From: Phycisphaeraceae bacterium
GTDB taxonomy: Bacteria; Planctomycetota; Phycisphaerae; Phycisphaerales; Phycisphaeraceae
Direction of reading: 5' to 3'
Assembly (NCBI GenBank): GCA_020849625.1
Contig: JADLFV010000100.1
Coordinates: 1-63,587 of the forward strand
DNA length: 63,587 nucleotides
Both the position numbers and the translations under genes were made by a program. This document shows, in pieces, positions 1 to 8,496 of the stretch. The stretch's first letter is position 1. Each line of letters starts with the position of its first letter. Under the pieces are notes generated by a model. That model was not told the origin of the DNA. It saw only the letters and a list, made by a program, of their open reading frames with translations, and searched no databases.

Positions 1-42
1 ACGTCCGCCCGTGCCCGGATTCCAAGCGTTCAGAAACCCCCG

Positions 43-76
43 CCCCCCGGAAGTTGAAATAAATACTTCCGGGGGC
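43..76. repeat. Inverted pair of the GCCCCCGGAAGT dispersed motif
   Basis: A copy of the dispersed motif at 43-54 faces an inverted copy at 65-76 across a 10-base AT-rich loop, so the pair can form a 12-bp hairpin. A third copy in the first orientation lies at 134-145. The same 12-mer recurs inside genes further along the window. No T-run follows, so it is not an obvious terminator. There is no gene in bases 1-564. Confidence 0.75.
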
Positions 77-133
77 GGAGGCTGACAGGCGCGTCGCCTA
101 CCGGCTCTGCGGGGCCTCGGCGAAACTGGCCTT

Positions 134-145
134 CCCCCCGGAAGT
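134..145 (+). repeat. Dispersed motif copy (CCCCCCGGAAGT)
   Basis: This is the third copy of the motif in the first 150 bases and has the same orientation as the one at 43-54. Between the two lies a small palindrome, AGGCG-CGT-CGCCT, at about 87-99. Bases 146-260 show nothing recognisable. Confidence 0.6.
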
Positions 146-263
146 GATTCACTGCGCGAGCGGTGCGTCACGAGGTGGTGTCGCCTTGCTGCGCGCGTGG
201 CGGGTCTGGGCCGATCGGATCCGTCATGCGCCAGCGAGGTGATTTTTGATTGAGACCGAAGTT

Positions 264-424
264 TTCGCCACGAAGTCACGAAGAACACGAAGAAGATCAC
301 GAAGTTAGTCCCAAATAGAAACTTATAATGGAAGTGTTCGAGTTTGTGGGTAAAGCGCGCTGTGTTTGAAACCATGCACGTTCTCTTTACGTTTTCATCG
401 TGTCCTTCGTGCCTTCGTGGTTCA
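264..424. repeat. Fold-back element A, CACGAAG-word arms
   Basis: The left arm at about 264-293 is built from repeated CACGAAG words. The right arm at about 396-424 is its reverse complement, built from CTTCGTG words, with a few mismatches. About 100 bases of unrelated sequence separate the arms. It lies upstream of the first small gene and encodes nothing convincing. Confidence 0.7.
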
Positions 425-437
425 ATGAATCATGCAG

Positions 438-482
438 GTCAGCGGCTTTGGCCGCTGTTGAAGCCGGCCCGATTCCGGCTTC
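438..482. repeat. Two tandem perfect hairpins
   Basis: CAGCGGC-TTTG-GCCGCTG spans 440-457. It is followed directly by GAAGCCGG-CCCGATT-CCGGCTTC at about 460-482. Both stems are perfect (7 and 8 bp). There is no T-run, so they look like repeat remnants rather than a terminator. Confidence 0.5.
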
Positions 483-564
483 CCGAACCCGCGTGGCGGC
501 GCATGTTTCACGGGCGTTTCGGCGCTGCTTGCCGGGTTGCGGAGGGGGGCGTATCATCTTGGAC

Positions 565-762
565 ATGAAGATGCTGAAACTGATGACCGCGATGACGTTT
601 CTGTTGACCGGGGCCGGGCCGCTGCTGGCCCAGGAGACGGCCAAGATCGGCAACAACACGCAGCCGGTGTCCGGCGGCACGGCGGTGGTGTTCGCGTTTT
701 TCCTGGTCGTGTGCGTGGGTGTGGCTGGTTTCATGACCCCCAAGCGGGGCCACCAGGATTGA
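565..762 (+). CDS. Small single-span membrane or secreted protein
   Basis: This 65-residue product begins MKMLKLMTAMTFLL. The first 23 residues look like a signal peptide ending near LLAQE. A hydrophobic stretch near residues 37-55 (TAVVFAFFLVVCVGVAGF) gives one membrane span, followed by a short basic tail. A longer in-frame start exists at 400, but it runs through repeat-derived sequence and lacks this clean signal. The gene sits 45 bases before the next small secreted protein. Family not recognised; existence is likely but not certain. Confidence 0.5.
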   Translation: MKMLKLMTAMTFLLTGAGPLLAQETAKIGNNTQPVSGGTAVVFAFFLVVCVGVAGFMTPKRGHQD

Positions 763-807
763 GTTTGATAACCTGTTCCTGACGCGCTACGGCGCGGGAG
801 GTGTCGC

Positions 808-1104
808 ATGAATCGACGTTCTTTGGCTGCTCTGATTCTGTTGAACTCGGTGCTGCTGGCGGCACTGGTGGTCGGCTCGTTCTCCTCGCCGGTGCAGGCC
901 CAGTTCGGCGCGGCCGGCAACTACATGATGATCGCCGGCCAGGTGCGCGGCCGCACCAATCAGAACGCGATCTACATCATCGACCAGCAGACCTCGCAGA
1001 TGGTCTCGATGATGTTCAATTCGGCCAACAATGAGTTTGAGTACTTCGCAGCCCGCCGCATCTCTGACGACGCTCGCTCCGGAGCCGGCGTCGGCGGCCG
1101 CTGA
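808..1104 (+). CDS. Small secreted protein with blade-like motif
   Basis: The product is 98 residues with a clear signal peptide (MNRRSLAALILLNSVLLAAL, cleavage near VQAQF). The mature part contains NAIYIIDQQTSQMVSMMFNS, which looks like one beta-propeller-type blade (hydrophobic strand, Asp, turn, hydrophobic strand). The next gene encodes a similar arrangement (ALFVLDNASGRLYVYSLD), so the two look like diverged paralogues. GGAGGT at 799-804 is close to the start codon. Function unknown; probably exported. Confidence 0.65.
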   Translation: MNRRSLAALILLNSVLLAALVVGSFSSPVQAQFGAAGNYMMIAGQVRGRTNQNAIYIIDQQTSQMVSMMFNSANNEFEYFAARRISDDARSGAGVGGR

Positions 1105-1138
1105 TTTCGTGACACACTTACCGGCAGGGAGCCTTGAC

Positions 1139-1480
1139 ATGACCCGCGTGGAAACCGCCTGCTACTGCCTGATCGCCTCGGCCTTCGTGCTGGGCGGCAT
1201 CTTACTGTTCAGCCTCGGAGCCCAGTCGCAGAACAATGCCTACGGCGAGTTGCTGATCGCCCGCGACAACTTCTCGCTGATGACCACCATCACCGGCAGC
1301 GGCGACGAGGCGCTGTTCGTGCTCGACAACGCCTCCGGCCGGCTGTACGTCTATTCGCTCGACGTCGCCCGCAAGCGTCTGGACCTGGCCGGCCCGCCGC
1401 AGGATCTGCGCCGCGTGTTCGCCCAGGCGCCCGGCGGCGAAGGCGGCGGTGGCGGCGGTGGTGGCGGCGGTGGTCGCTGA
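1139..1480 (+). CDS. Small exported or anchored protein with polyglycine tail
   Basis: The start at 1139 is chosen because GCAGGGAG precedes it and the N-terminus is then a hydrophobic signal/anchor (residues 6-30, CLIASAFVLGGILLFSLGAQ). The 113-residue product has the same strand-Asp-turn-strand pattern as its upstream neighbour. It ends in a nearly pure glycine tract of about 12 residues after EGG, encoded by GGC/GGT repeats. The 34-base spacing to the previous gene suggests co-transcription. Its tail ends four bases before the convergent bioB stop. Function unknown. Confidence 0.65.
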   Translation: MTRVETACYCLIASAFVLGGILLFSLGAQSQNNAYGELLIARDNFSLMTTITGSGDEALFVLDNASGRLYVYSLDVARKRLDLAGPPQDLRRVFAQAPGGEGGGGGGGGGGGR

Positions 1481-1483
1481 AAG

Positions 1484-2590
1484 TCATTGCTCCCGCAGCG
1501 CGGGGCGCAGCTCCTGTTTGCTCTTGATCGCAGCGCGGCGATTGACTGTCAATTCAATCTGTTCGCTGGAACCCTGCGCCTGATCGGCCTGATCGATCAA
1601 TTCGTCCAGCGGCTGATCGCTTTCGATCTCAAAGCCCGCCTCGCGGATCATGCGCAGCGTGTCGAGTCGATTTGAACCGCGGCTGTTGAGATAACCTTCC
1701 AGGAACAAGGAGTTGGCGGGGTACAGGCCCATCACCTGCATCGAGCGCAGATGAAACTCGCGTCCGGCGGCGCAGCGCAGCTCCGCTCTGGGATTCATCA
1801 ATCGAAACAGGCACAGAATCCGCAGGCAGTAGCGCGGCGACAGGTTGCGCGGCTGCATCTTGCCAGCCTCAAAAGGCAGCAGGAAATTGACGGGGATGGA
1901 TTCAGCTCCAAGCTCGCGCAACGTCCTTGCCAACTCGACCAGCTCTTGCGGGGTCTCGCCCATGCCGGCAATCAGCCCGCTGCAGACCTGCAACCCGGCG
2001 CTGCGGGCAGCCTGCAGGGTTTGCAGGCGGTCGTCGTAGGTATGGGTCGTGCAGATGTGGGGATAGTTGGCGCGGCTGGTGTTGAGGTTGTGGTTGAGCC
2101 GATCCAGTCCTGCCTCAGCCAGCACGCGGGCCTTATCCGCATCGAGCAGGCCCGGTGAAACGCAGACCTCCAGCGGCCAGGTCGCCTTGATGCGTTGAAT
2201 CAGCCGGGCCAGCGTGGCGATGCGCTGGTCGTTGGGGCCGCGGCCGGCAAAGACCATGCAATAACGGAACGCGCCGCTTTCGTAAGCAATCCTTGCTTCG
2301 TCCAGGATTTCCTGCTCGCTCTTGAGCGGGTAGTCGGTGATATCGACATCACTGTCGCGGGCCTGGGCACAATAGGCGCAATCCTCGGGACAGCGACCGT
2401 TCTGGGCGTTGTTGAGGATGTGGACCTGAACCTTGTTTCCGTGATGGGCCTTGCGCACAGCGTAGGCGGCGTGCAGCAGCCCGATCAGGTCCAGCTCCTC
2501 GTCACACAGCACGCGCAGGGCCATCTCATCGTCGAGCAAGCGCCCAGCCAGGGCGTCTTCGGTCAACTGCTGATAAAAAGCGAAATCCAT
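1484..2590 (-). CDS. bioB: Biotin synthase
   Basis: Biotin synthase is a radical-SAM enzyme that inserts sulfur into dethiobiotin in the last step of biotin synthesis. The radical-SAM cluster motif is visible as CPEDCAYCAQ (Cys-x3-Cys-x2-Cys) near residue 65, after the family-typical HILNNAQNGR stretch. The product is 368 residues, a little longer than the usual 320-350. The frame stays open upstream to 2698, but AGGAG lies about nine bases before the ATG at 2590 (MDFAFYQQ), which fixes the start. No other bio genes are adjacent, so it is a stand-alone locus. Confidence 0.93.
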   Translation of the reverse strand: MDFAFYQQLTEDALAGRLLDDEMALRVLCDEELDLIGLLHAAYAVRKAHHGNKVQVHILNNAQNGRCPEDCAYCAQARDSDVDITDYPLKSEQEILDEARIAYESGAFRYCMVFAGRGPNDQRIATLARLIQRIKATWPLEVCVSPGLLDADKARVLAEAGLDRLNHNLNTSRANYPHICTTHTYDDRLQTLQAARSAGLQVCSGLIAGMGETPQELVELARTLRELGAESIPVNFLLPFEAGKMQPRNLSPRYCLRILCLFRLMNPRAELRCAAGREFHLRSMQVMGLYPANSLFLEGYLNSRGSNRLDTLRMIREAGFEIESDQPLDELIDQADQAQGSSEQIELTVNRRAAIKSKQELRPALREQ

Positions 2591-2674
2591 TCGCGACACA
2601 CTCCTGTCCAGGTTCGAGCGGTGGTCTGCTTCGCAGGGTGCCATGGCCGCGCGTCGGCCGTGCGAATCAACCCG

Positions 2675-2694
2675 CACACCCGCACGCGGGTGTG
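2675..2694. repeat. Perfect 9-bp hairpin CACACCCGC/GCGGGTGTG
   Basis: This is a two-base-loop palindrome in the 200-base gap between the divergent bioB and the ExbB-type gene. It is followed by GGCACCC. A similar GGCAC/GTGCC-rich palindrome lies at 29358-29380. It may be a dispersed repeat or may sit over the divergent promoters; no promoter is clear. Confidence 0.5.
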
Positions 2695-2790
2695 GCACCC
2701 AAGTGAACTACAACCCGGTTTCGCACCAGGTCCTCCGATCCAGCGTATAGGGTATCATGGACCAGCGTTGCTACACATGAGGACTTCGCC

Positions 2791-3516
2791 ATGATCAGCT
2801 TGCTGCTCGCCCAGGCCGCTCCTGCCACGCCCGCTTCCGGGACCGCTTCCGGGGGCACATCCAGTGCCGTGATCGATCCGATCACGGGCGCCTTGCAGTC
2901 GTGGGGGACGCTGTTTCAATTTTCGCCGATCATCAACGGTATCATCGCGGGGCTGAGCGTGCTGGCCCTGTTGATGTTCCTCTACAACCTGCTGTCGATC
3001 AACAGCCGGGCCATGGTGCCGGCCGACCTGGTGGATGAGCTGACCAAGCTGGTGCTTGCCCGCAAGTACGAGCAGGCGGCCGACCTCTGCCGCGCCAATC
3101 GCCGGGTGTTCATCGCCTCGATCGTGCAGCGTTGCGCTGAGAACGCGGGCCAGGAGCATTCGGTGATCCTGGACATGCTGGACGCCGAGGGCCGGCGGCG
3201 GGCGGACGTGGTGTGGAACCGCATCAGTTACCTGGCGGACGTGGCCAACGTGGCGCCCATGCTCGGGCTGCTGGGCACGGTGATGGGCATGATCAAGGCG
3301 TTCTTTCTGCTGGAAGGTCAGACCGGCAGCGCCAACGCCACGGCATTAGCCAGTGGCGTCGGGCAGGCGATGAGCACCACGATGTTCGGGCTGATCGTGG
3401 CGATCGGGTCGCTGGTGTTTTATTCGCTGATCAAGAGCCGCGCCACCCGTGTGCTGGCTGAGGCTGAGCAGGCGGTGCATTCCATTGCCGACCACCTCAA
3501 GAGGAACAGCGCGTGA
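2791..3516 (+). CDS. MotA/TolQ/ExbB proton channel family protein
   Basis: These proteins form the stator of proton-driven machines in the inner membrane, usually with an ExbD/TolR partner. The 241-residue product has a first span near residues 48-70 (IIAGLSVLALLMFLYNLL), a cytoplasmic segment, and two spans in the family signature region (NVAPMLGLLGTVMGMIKAF and STTMFGLIVAIGSLVFYSL). GAGGA precedes the ATG. The partner gene follows at 3627 after a fold-back repeat. Together with the TPR and VWA genes downstream it forms an envelope module common in planctomycetes. The exact cargo system is unknown. Confidence 0.88.
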   Translation: MISLLLAQAAPATPASGTASGGTSSAVIDPITGALQSWGTLFQFSPIINGIIAGLSVLALLMFLYNLLSINSRAMVPADLVDELTKLVLARKYEQAADLCRANRRVFIASIVQRCAENAGQEHSVILDMLDAEGRRRADVVWNRISYLADVANVAPMLGLLGTVMGMIKAFFLLEGQTGSANATALASGVGQAMSTTMFGLIVAIGSLVFYSLIKSRATRVLAEAEQAVHSIADHLKRNSA

Positions 3517-3522
3517 TGGAAG

Positions 3523-3618
3523 AATGACCAATGACCAATTCCCAATGCCCAATGAAAGGCGTTGGAGATTGGTTGCGAGTTTTGGTCATTGGGAATTGGT
3601 CATTGGGAATTGGGAATT
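3523..3618. repeat. Fold-back element B, CCAATGA-word arms
   Basis: The left arm (3523-3555) repeats AATGACC and CCCAATG words. The right arm (3580-3618) is the inverted form with GGTCATT and GGGAATT words. The loop is about 24 bases. The element fills the gap between the ExbB-type and ExbD-type genes and leaves the ExbD start codon, nine bases after the right arm, without a recognisable Shine-Dalgarno. The unit resembles STRR heptamer repeats known from cyanobacteria. Confidence 0.8.
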
Positions 3619-3626
3619 AACCCACC

Positions 3627-4058
3627 ATGAGCTTCGCATCCGAATCCCGCGAACGCACCCGACCCGTCCTGCCTTTGTCAGCGATGGTCGATATTCTTTT
3701 TCTGCTGCTGATCTTCTTCATGACCGCGTCGGTGTTTCGTGAAGCCGAGACGCAGATCCCAATCAGTCTGCCGGTGGCGGACCAGGCCGAGGCCGGCGAT
3801 CAGTCGGCTTCGAAGATCCGCATCAGCTTCGACGACAGCGGGGCGGTGTTCCTCGGCGAGCATCGCATCGAGCTGGACAATCTTGATGACACGCTGCGGC
3901 AACTGGCGGCCGAGGATTCGGCCCAGATCGTGGAAATCCGCGGGGATCAGCAGGGCAACTACGGCCTGGCGATCCGCCTGATGGACATCGCCCGCAGCGC
4001 AGGCCTCACCGACATCCGCCTGGCCACCGTCAAGCCCCGCAGTGAAGCGGGACAGTGA
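3627..4058 (+). CDS. ExbD/TolR family protein
   Basis: The product is 143 residues with one N-terminal membrane span (about residues 15-33, LSAMVDILFLLLIFFMTASV). The conserved Asp of the ExbD/TolR proton path is in MVDILF. The C-terminal part (IVEIRGDQQGNYGLAIRLMDIARSAGLTDIRLAT) is the family periplasmic fold. It pairs with the ExbB-type gene upstream. Its end overlaps the earliest possible start of the next gene at 4042. Confidence 0.88.
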   Translation: MSFASESRERTRPVLPLSAMVDILFLLLIFFMTASVFREAETQIPISLPVADQAEAGDQSASKIRISFDDSGAVFLGEHRIELDNLDDTLRQLAAEDSAQIVEIRGDQQGNYGLAIRLMDIARSAGLTDIRLATVKPRSEAGQ

Positions 4059-4060
4059 TT

Positions 4061-4226
4061 TTGAACCGCAGAGGCGCAGAGGACGCAGAGGAATGCAAAG
4101 GCATCGCGGATTTAGAAGGAAGCCAGGAATGCAGGAAGGAAAACCGAATCCCATCATTCATGGGTTCCTGGTTTCTTTCTCTAATTCATTGCCTTCCTCC
4201 GCGTTCTCTGCGTCTCTGCGGTTCGT
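4061..4226. repeat. Fold-back element C, CGCAGAG-word arms
   Basis: The left arm (about 4061-4095) carries CGCAGAG words and the right arm (about 4191-4226) the inverted CTCTGCG words. Both end in the complementary pair GAACCGC/GCGGTTC. A second inverted pair (GAAGCCAGGAA near 4118-4128 and TTCCTGGTTTC near 4165-4175) is nested inside. The element starts just after the ExbD stop and runs into the coding frame of the TPR protein, contributing part of its N-terminus. Confidence 0.8.
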
Positions 4227-6678
4227 ATTGATACTCCTATCTCTTTCCGTCACCGCGCAAGCCCAGGACGATCCCGCCCATCAGCAGTTCCTGTTCGCCT
4301 ACAAGCTGCTGCAGCGAGGCGATGATGATCTGGCGGCTGAGGCGTTCGATTCCTACCTGGGCAAGTTCCCCGATGCGCCCAAGCGCGGCGATGCGATGTA
4401 CTACCGGGCCCTGCTCTATCGCCGGGCTGGTGATGACATGCGGGCAGCCCAGATGCTGACCGCGGCGCCCGCGCCGGCCATCGTGCCGCGCTATGCGGTC
4501 GATCTGTTGCTGGGTCAGGTGCTGGCCGATCAGCAGCAGTTTGACAAGGCGATCGCCGCCCTGGAGCGCATCGATGCCGGCAAGCTCAACCCGGCGGTGC
4601 GGGCGTCGGTTCATTACCTGCGCGGGCTGGCTTATCGCGGGGCCGACAATCTGCCCGGGGCCAGGCAGGAACTGTCAGCCGCATCTGATCTGGACAGCGA
4701 CCTGAAGGGCAGAGCACTGCTGGACTTGGCCCGGGTGCAGGTGTTGATTGGCGAGAAGGACGCCGCGATCGCCACCCTGGTGCGCAGCTTCAACCTGCCC
4801 GATGCCGCGGCGGTGGCGGAGTCTGCCAGATTGGCCGGTGATCTGTCGTATCAGCAGCAGCAGTATGAGCAGGCGGTGACGTTCTATCAGCGGGTGGCGG
4901 AGAGTTATCAAAGCTCGCGCCACTTCGGCCCGGCGGTGCTGGGCATGCTCTGGTCGCACCTGGCGACCGGGCGCTATCACAGTGTGCTGGAGGTCTTCGA
5001 GCAGTACCGCACGGCGCTGCCGATCCAGGACCGTCCCACCGCGTGGTACCTGGCGGGCTCGGCTCAGCAGGAGTTGGGCGATCATCAGCAGGCCATCGCC
5101 CTGTTCGATCAGATCGCGCATGGTGAGGGCGATTATCCGCTGCTGGAAACGACGCTCTACAAGCTGGCGACAAGTTACTTCCATGCCGGCAACGATGCTG
5201 AGATGCGAAAGACGCTCGACCGCCTCGACAAGCAGTTTCCCGAATCACCGTTGAAGGTTGATGCCGCGTACCTGCTGGCCACCGCCGATGCCCGCAAAGG
5301 TGACGTCGCGCACGGCGCAGCGCGACTGACCGCGATCATCGAGCAGGGCACGGACAATCCCTACTACGCACAGGCTCTGTTGCGCCGTGCACGCCTGTAC
5401 GAGCAGAACAATCAGATCGACGCCGCCATCCGCGATTACCAGAGCTACCTGGCCTCGACCACCGCGGCCGAGGCTGCCGCCGGTGCGCTGCGGTTGATCG
5501 ATCTGACCTATCGCACGGAGCAGTTCGACCTGTCCGCCAGCACCGCGGAACAACTGCTGGCCCAAGCGGACAAGCTCGGCCCGCAGATGCGCCAGGAAGC
5601 GATGTACCGTTTGGCGCTGGCGAAGATCAAGATCGACGACAGCGACGCGGCGTTGAAGCTGCTCGATCTGCTTCAGCACGATTTCCCGCTCAATGCATTC
5701 GCCGCCGAGGCGGATTACTACCGGGCCGTGCTGCTGATGAGCCGGCAGCAGGGCGAGACGGCACTGCCGTTGCTGTTGGAGGCCGGCGGCTCCTCGCGCC
5801 TGTCTGTTGTGCAGCGTGCCAATGCTCTGCGCCTAGCCGCCATGCAGCAGCAGTCGAGCAAGCATCCCGATGCAGCCATGGACACATTGACCGATCTGGA
5901 AGCGTTGATCGGGCGCGACAAGCTGACCGACGATGAACTGTTGTGGATGGCTCAACACACACTCGACAACAGCGACCTCGAAGCTGCCGTAGCTTATGCC
6001 ATGCTGCCCGGTCACGATCGCCCAGGAGTGCCGGCCGCCACGCGGGCGGAGGCGCTCTACATCACCGGCAAAGCGCAGCGCAAACTCAAGCAGTTCGACA
6101 AGGCCATCGAGTCGTTCGAGGCGGCCCTGGCCCTGGGCTCCGGCTTCGATGAACGGGCGCAACTGGAACTGGCTCGCACCCGGCGCGATCGCGGCGATCG
6201 CGAAGCAGCCCTGGCGGACCTCTCGGCCCTGACCAACAGCGAGACATCCATCATCGCCGCCGAGGCGATCTTCGACAGCGCCCAGATCCAGCGCGACATC
6301 GCCCGTGATCGCCGTCGCCAGGAGGATGATGCAGGTCGTCAGCAGTCCAACGAGGAGGCCCGCCGGCTGTTCAAGCGACTGGTGCTGCTGTACCCGTTCC
6401 CGGAACTGTCGCCGCTGCCGGAGCTTTCCTACCTCGAGCTGGCGGAACTGGCCATCGAGCAAAACCGCGTGGACGAGGCGACCGGTGAGTTAAACGAACT
6501 GGCTGAGAAGTTCCCCGATGGGCCCTATGCGGTGTATGCCCGGGCGGTGATTGCCGCCGATCGTCGCATGCTCGGTGATGCCCTGGCCATGATCGAGCCG
6601 TTGAAGGATAAGCCGCTCGATCCGCGTCTGAAGCTGCGCGTCGATGCCCTGCGTCAACTGCTGGAGGCCAGAAAATGA
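4129..6678 (+). CDS. Long exported TPR-repeat protein
   Basis: About 849 residues made almost wholly of TPR-like helical repeats (for example AFDSYLGKFPDAPKRGDAMY and KQFDKAIESFEAALALG), typical of an envelope scaffold. The start is uncertain. The frame opens at a GTG at 4042. The ATG at 4129 has AGAAGGAAG just upstream and gives a signal peptide ending in FVLILLSLSVTAQAQ. Most of that N-terminal segment, up to the RFV of the hydrophobic core, is encoded by fold-back element C. The stop overlaps the next start (ATGA). The partners are ExbB/ExbD upstream and VWA downstream; it probably acts in the periplasm. Confidence 0.8.
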   Translation: MQEGKPNPIIHGFLVSFSNSLPSSAFSASLRFVLILLSLSVTAQAQDDPAHQQFLFAYKLLQRGDDDLAAEAFDSYLGKFPDAPKRGDAMYYRALLYRRAGDDMRAAQMLTAAPAPAIVPRYAVDLLLGQVLADQQQFDKAIAALERIDAGKLNPAVRASVHYLRGLAYRGADNLPGARQELSAASDLDSDLKGRALLDLARVQVLIGEKDAAIATLVRSFNLPDAAAVAESARLAGDLSYQQQQYEQAVTFYQRVAESYQSSRHFGPAVLGMLWSHLATGRYHSVLEVFEQYRTALPIQDRPTAWYLAGSAQQELGDHQQAIALFDQIAHGEGDYPLLETTLYKLATSYFHAGNDAEMRKTLDRLDKQFPESPLKVDAAYLLATADARKGDVAHGAARLTAIIEQGTDNPYYAQALLRRARLYEQNNQIDAAIRDYQSYLASTTAAEAAAGALRLIDLTYRTEQFDLSASTAEQLLAQADKLGPQMRQEAMYRLALAKIKIDDSDAALKLLDLLQHDFPLNAFAAEADYYRAVLLMSRQQGETALPLLLEAGGSSRLSVVQRANALRLAAMQQQSSKHPDAAMDTLTDLEALIGRDKLTDDELLWMAQHTLDNSDLEAAVAYAMLPGHDRPGVPAATRAEALYITGKAQRKLKQFDKAIESFEAALALGSGFDERAQLELARTRRDRGDREAALADLSALTNSETSIIAAEAIFDSAQIQRDIARDRRRQEDDAGRQQSNEEARRLFKRLVLLYPFPELSPLPELSYLELAELAIEQNRVDEATGELNELAEKFPDGPYAVYARAVIAADRRMLGDALAMIEPLKDKPLDPRLKLRVDALRQLLEARK

Positions 6679-8495
6679 CCCCCGGAAGTAAATCCACCTT
6701 CGGATCAGAGCCGGGCACTGCGTGCCCGGACCGGACTCACAGAGTCCGGCTCGACCACGTCCACATCCGCAAGAACATCGGACAGTATCCGATGCTGATG
6801 TTGTTCATCGGCGCCTTGATCAGCATCGCAGCGCACGTGTGGCTGGGGATTGCATTGTTCGACAAGCCGGTCGGTTACGTCGATCCCGACACGCTGCTGT
6901 CGCAGCGGCCGCCGGTGCGCGTCAAGCGGGCGGACTTTGATTACGTGATATCGAACAGGCCGGATGAGGGTGAAGGCGAGGCGACCGAGCGGGATTCGTT
7001 GGCGGACATGAGCAAAAAACTGCTGGAGGAGGATCGTCCGCCGCAGGTCGAGACGCACGCGCAGGTGCTGGACGATGCCGCCTTGCGCCCGGTCGAGGAT
7101 CACATGGCCATTCCGGGGCCGACGGAGTTGGCGATCGACCTGCCTGCTTTCGAGTTGACGCAGCAGACGTTGTCGCAGATGACCACCAGTTCGCCGCGCG
7201 ATTTGCACTTTGCCGGCGAAGGCGCGGGCAGCGGCGTCCGCCTGGAAAGCGGCTCCGGCTCGGCGGCGGCCAGGCAGATGCTCAGCCAGACCGGCCTGGT
7301 CACCGGCGCCAATCCACAGGTGCCTTCGCCACCGGAAGTGAGCGGCGATAAGCCTGTGATGGATCGGCGCCTGCTCGATGTCGATCTGGCGGCCCAGCCG
7401 ATCGACTTCGCCCGTTTGGCGCTCGAAGACACCACTGCCCTGAACATCCCCGAGAAGCTCGATCAGGATTTTGAATACACCGTCTCGCGCTATGAGAGCG
7501 GCGACTTTCCCCGAGAGGCTGGCTATTTCAAGGTCGATGTCACCGCCCTGCGCTCGCTGCACAAGCTGGCGGCCATGCCCAAGGACGTGGTGTTCCTGAT
7601 CGACATCTCCGGCAGCATCAGCGCCGAATGGGTGGAGCAGGTGGTGCGTGGCGTGGGATTGGCGCTGCCTCTGCTGAACGAGGGCGACCGCTTCAACATC
7701 GTGATGTTCAGCGAGACGCCGCGGTTTTTTGATGAGCAGAACATTCAGCCGGTGACGCAGGCCAACATCCAGCGGGCCGGTGAGTTCCTGACCCAGGCAT
7801 CCTCCGGCGGGGCCACGGATGTCAACGCGGCGCTGTCCCGCCTGCTGGTGCGCGATTCGCAAATGGATCGCGTGTACGAGCTTGTCCTGATCAGTGACGG
7901 CAAGCCCACCCGGGGCGTCATCGATACGCGGCAGTTGATCAACCTCATCACCCGCGACAACGACCTGCGGGCGAGCATCTACTGCGTGGCGGTGGGCAAT
8001 AGTCCCAACCTGGAGTTGCTGAACTTTCTGTCGTATCGCAACAAGGGTTTCACGGTGGAGGTGCCGCAGTTTACGCAGGCCGGCCCGATGATCCAGGAGC
8101 TACTCAGTCGCCTGCGTTATCCGCTGATCAAGAACCTGCGCCTGCACGTGGCCGGCGACGGCGTGAGCAAGGTATTCCCGCTGGACCTGCCCAACATTCA
8201 CCAGGGCGAGCGCTTCACGATCTATGGCCGGTATGTGCCCGTGCCCGGGGTGGGGGTGCGGGGCGATCAGTTCACCATGCAGATCAGCGGCATCAGCGCC
8301 GGGCGGTCTGTGGATTTCACCTTCACCCGCAGCTTCTCCGACGCCCTGCACGCCGACTCCGGCCTGCCCCGCGACTGGGCCTTCCGCAAGCTGCACCAAC
8401 TCTACAGCGACATGATCCGCCTCGGCGAAACCGATGACCTCAAGAAACAGGTCAACGATCTGCGCAAAGAATACAAGCTGAAAACACTGTATTGA
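6675..8495 (+). CDS. Membrane-anchored von Willebrand factor A protein
   Basis: The 606-residue product has an N-terminal span (MLMLFIGALISIAAHVWLGI, residues 40-59) and a VWA domain near residues 305-480. The metal-binding MIDAS motif is intact: DISGS, then SGGATD, then ISDGKPT. The first 39 residues (from MTPGSKS) are encoded by a palindromic repeat, so translation from the ATG at 6792 is also possible. Overlap with the TPR gene shows co-translation. The set ExbB-ExbD-TPR-VWA suggests a proton-motive-force-linked envelope or adhesion function; this is inferred. Confidence 0.85.
   Translation: MTPGSKSTFGSEPGTACPDRTHRVRLDHVHIRKNIGQYPMLMLFIGALISIAAHVWLGIALFDKPVGYVDPDTLLSQRPPVRVKRADFDYVISNRPDEGEGEATERDSLADMSKKLLEEDRPPQVETHAQVLDDAALRPVEDHMAIPGPTELAIDLPAFELTQQTLSQMTTSSPRDLHFAGEGAGSGVRLESGSGSAAARQMLSQTGLVTGANPQVPSPPEVSGDKPVMDRRLLDVDLAAQPIDFARLALEDTTALNIPEKLDQDFEYTVSRYESGDFPREAGYFKVDVTALRSLHKLAAMPKDVVFLIDISGSISAEWVEQVVRGVGLALPLLNEGDRFNIVMFSETPRFFDEQNIQPVTQANIQRAGEFLTQASSGGATDVNAALSRLLVRDSQMDRVYELVLISDGKPTRGVIDTRQLINLITRDNDLRASIYCVAVGNSPNLELLNFLSYRNKGFTVEVPQFTQAGPMIQELLSRLRYPLIKNLRLHVAGDGVSKVFPLDLPNIHQGERFTIYGRYVPVPGVGVRGDQFTMQISGISAGRSVDFTFTRSFSDALHADSGLPRDWAFRKLHQLYSDMIRLGETDDLKKQVNDLRKEYKLKTLY
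6678..6752. repeat. Dispersed motif plus two-hairpin palindromic element
   Basis: The motif ACCCCCGGAAGT (6678-6689) follows the first ATG of the VWA gene. Downstream are the perfect hairpins CCGGGCAC-TGC-GTGCCCGG (6711-6729) and CCGGACTC-ACA-GAGTCCGG (6731-6749). They are enclosed by an outer GAGCC/GGCTC pair (6708-6712 and 6748-6752), giving a three-way-junction fold. All of it is in frame with the VWA protein. Confidence 0.75.
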
Positions 8496-8496
8496 T

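Noticed and set aside
3523..3618. Tandem words in the fold-back elements as a CRISPR array
   Set aside because: The words are 7-10 bases, have no unique spacers and are arranged as inverted arms.
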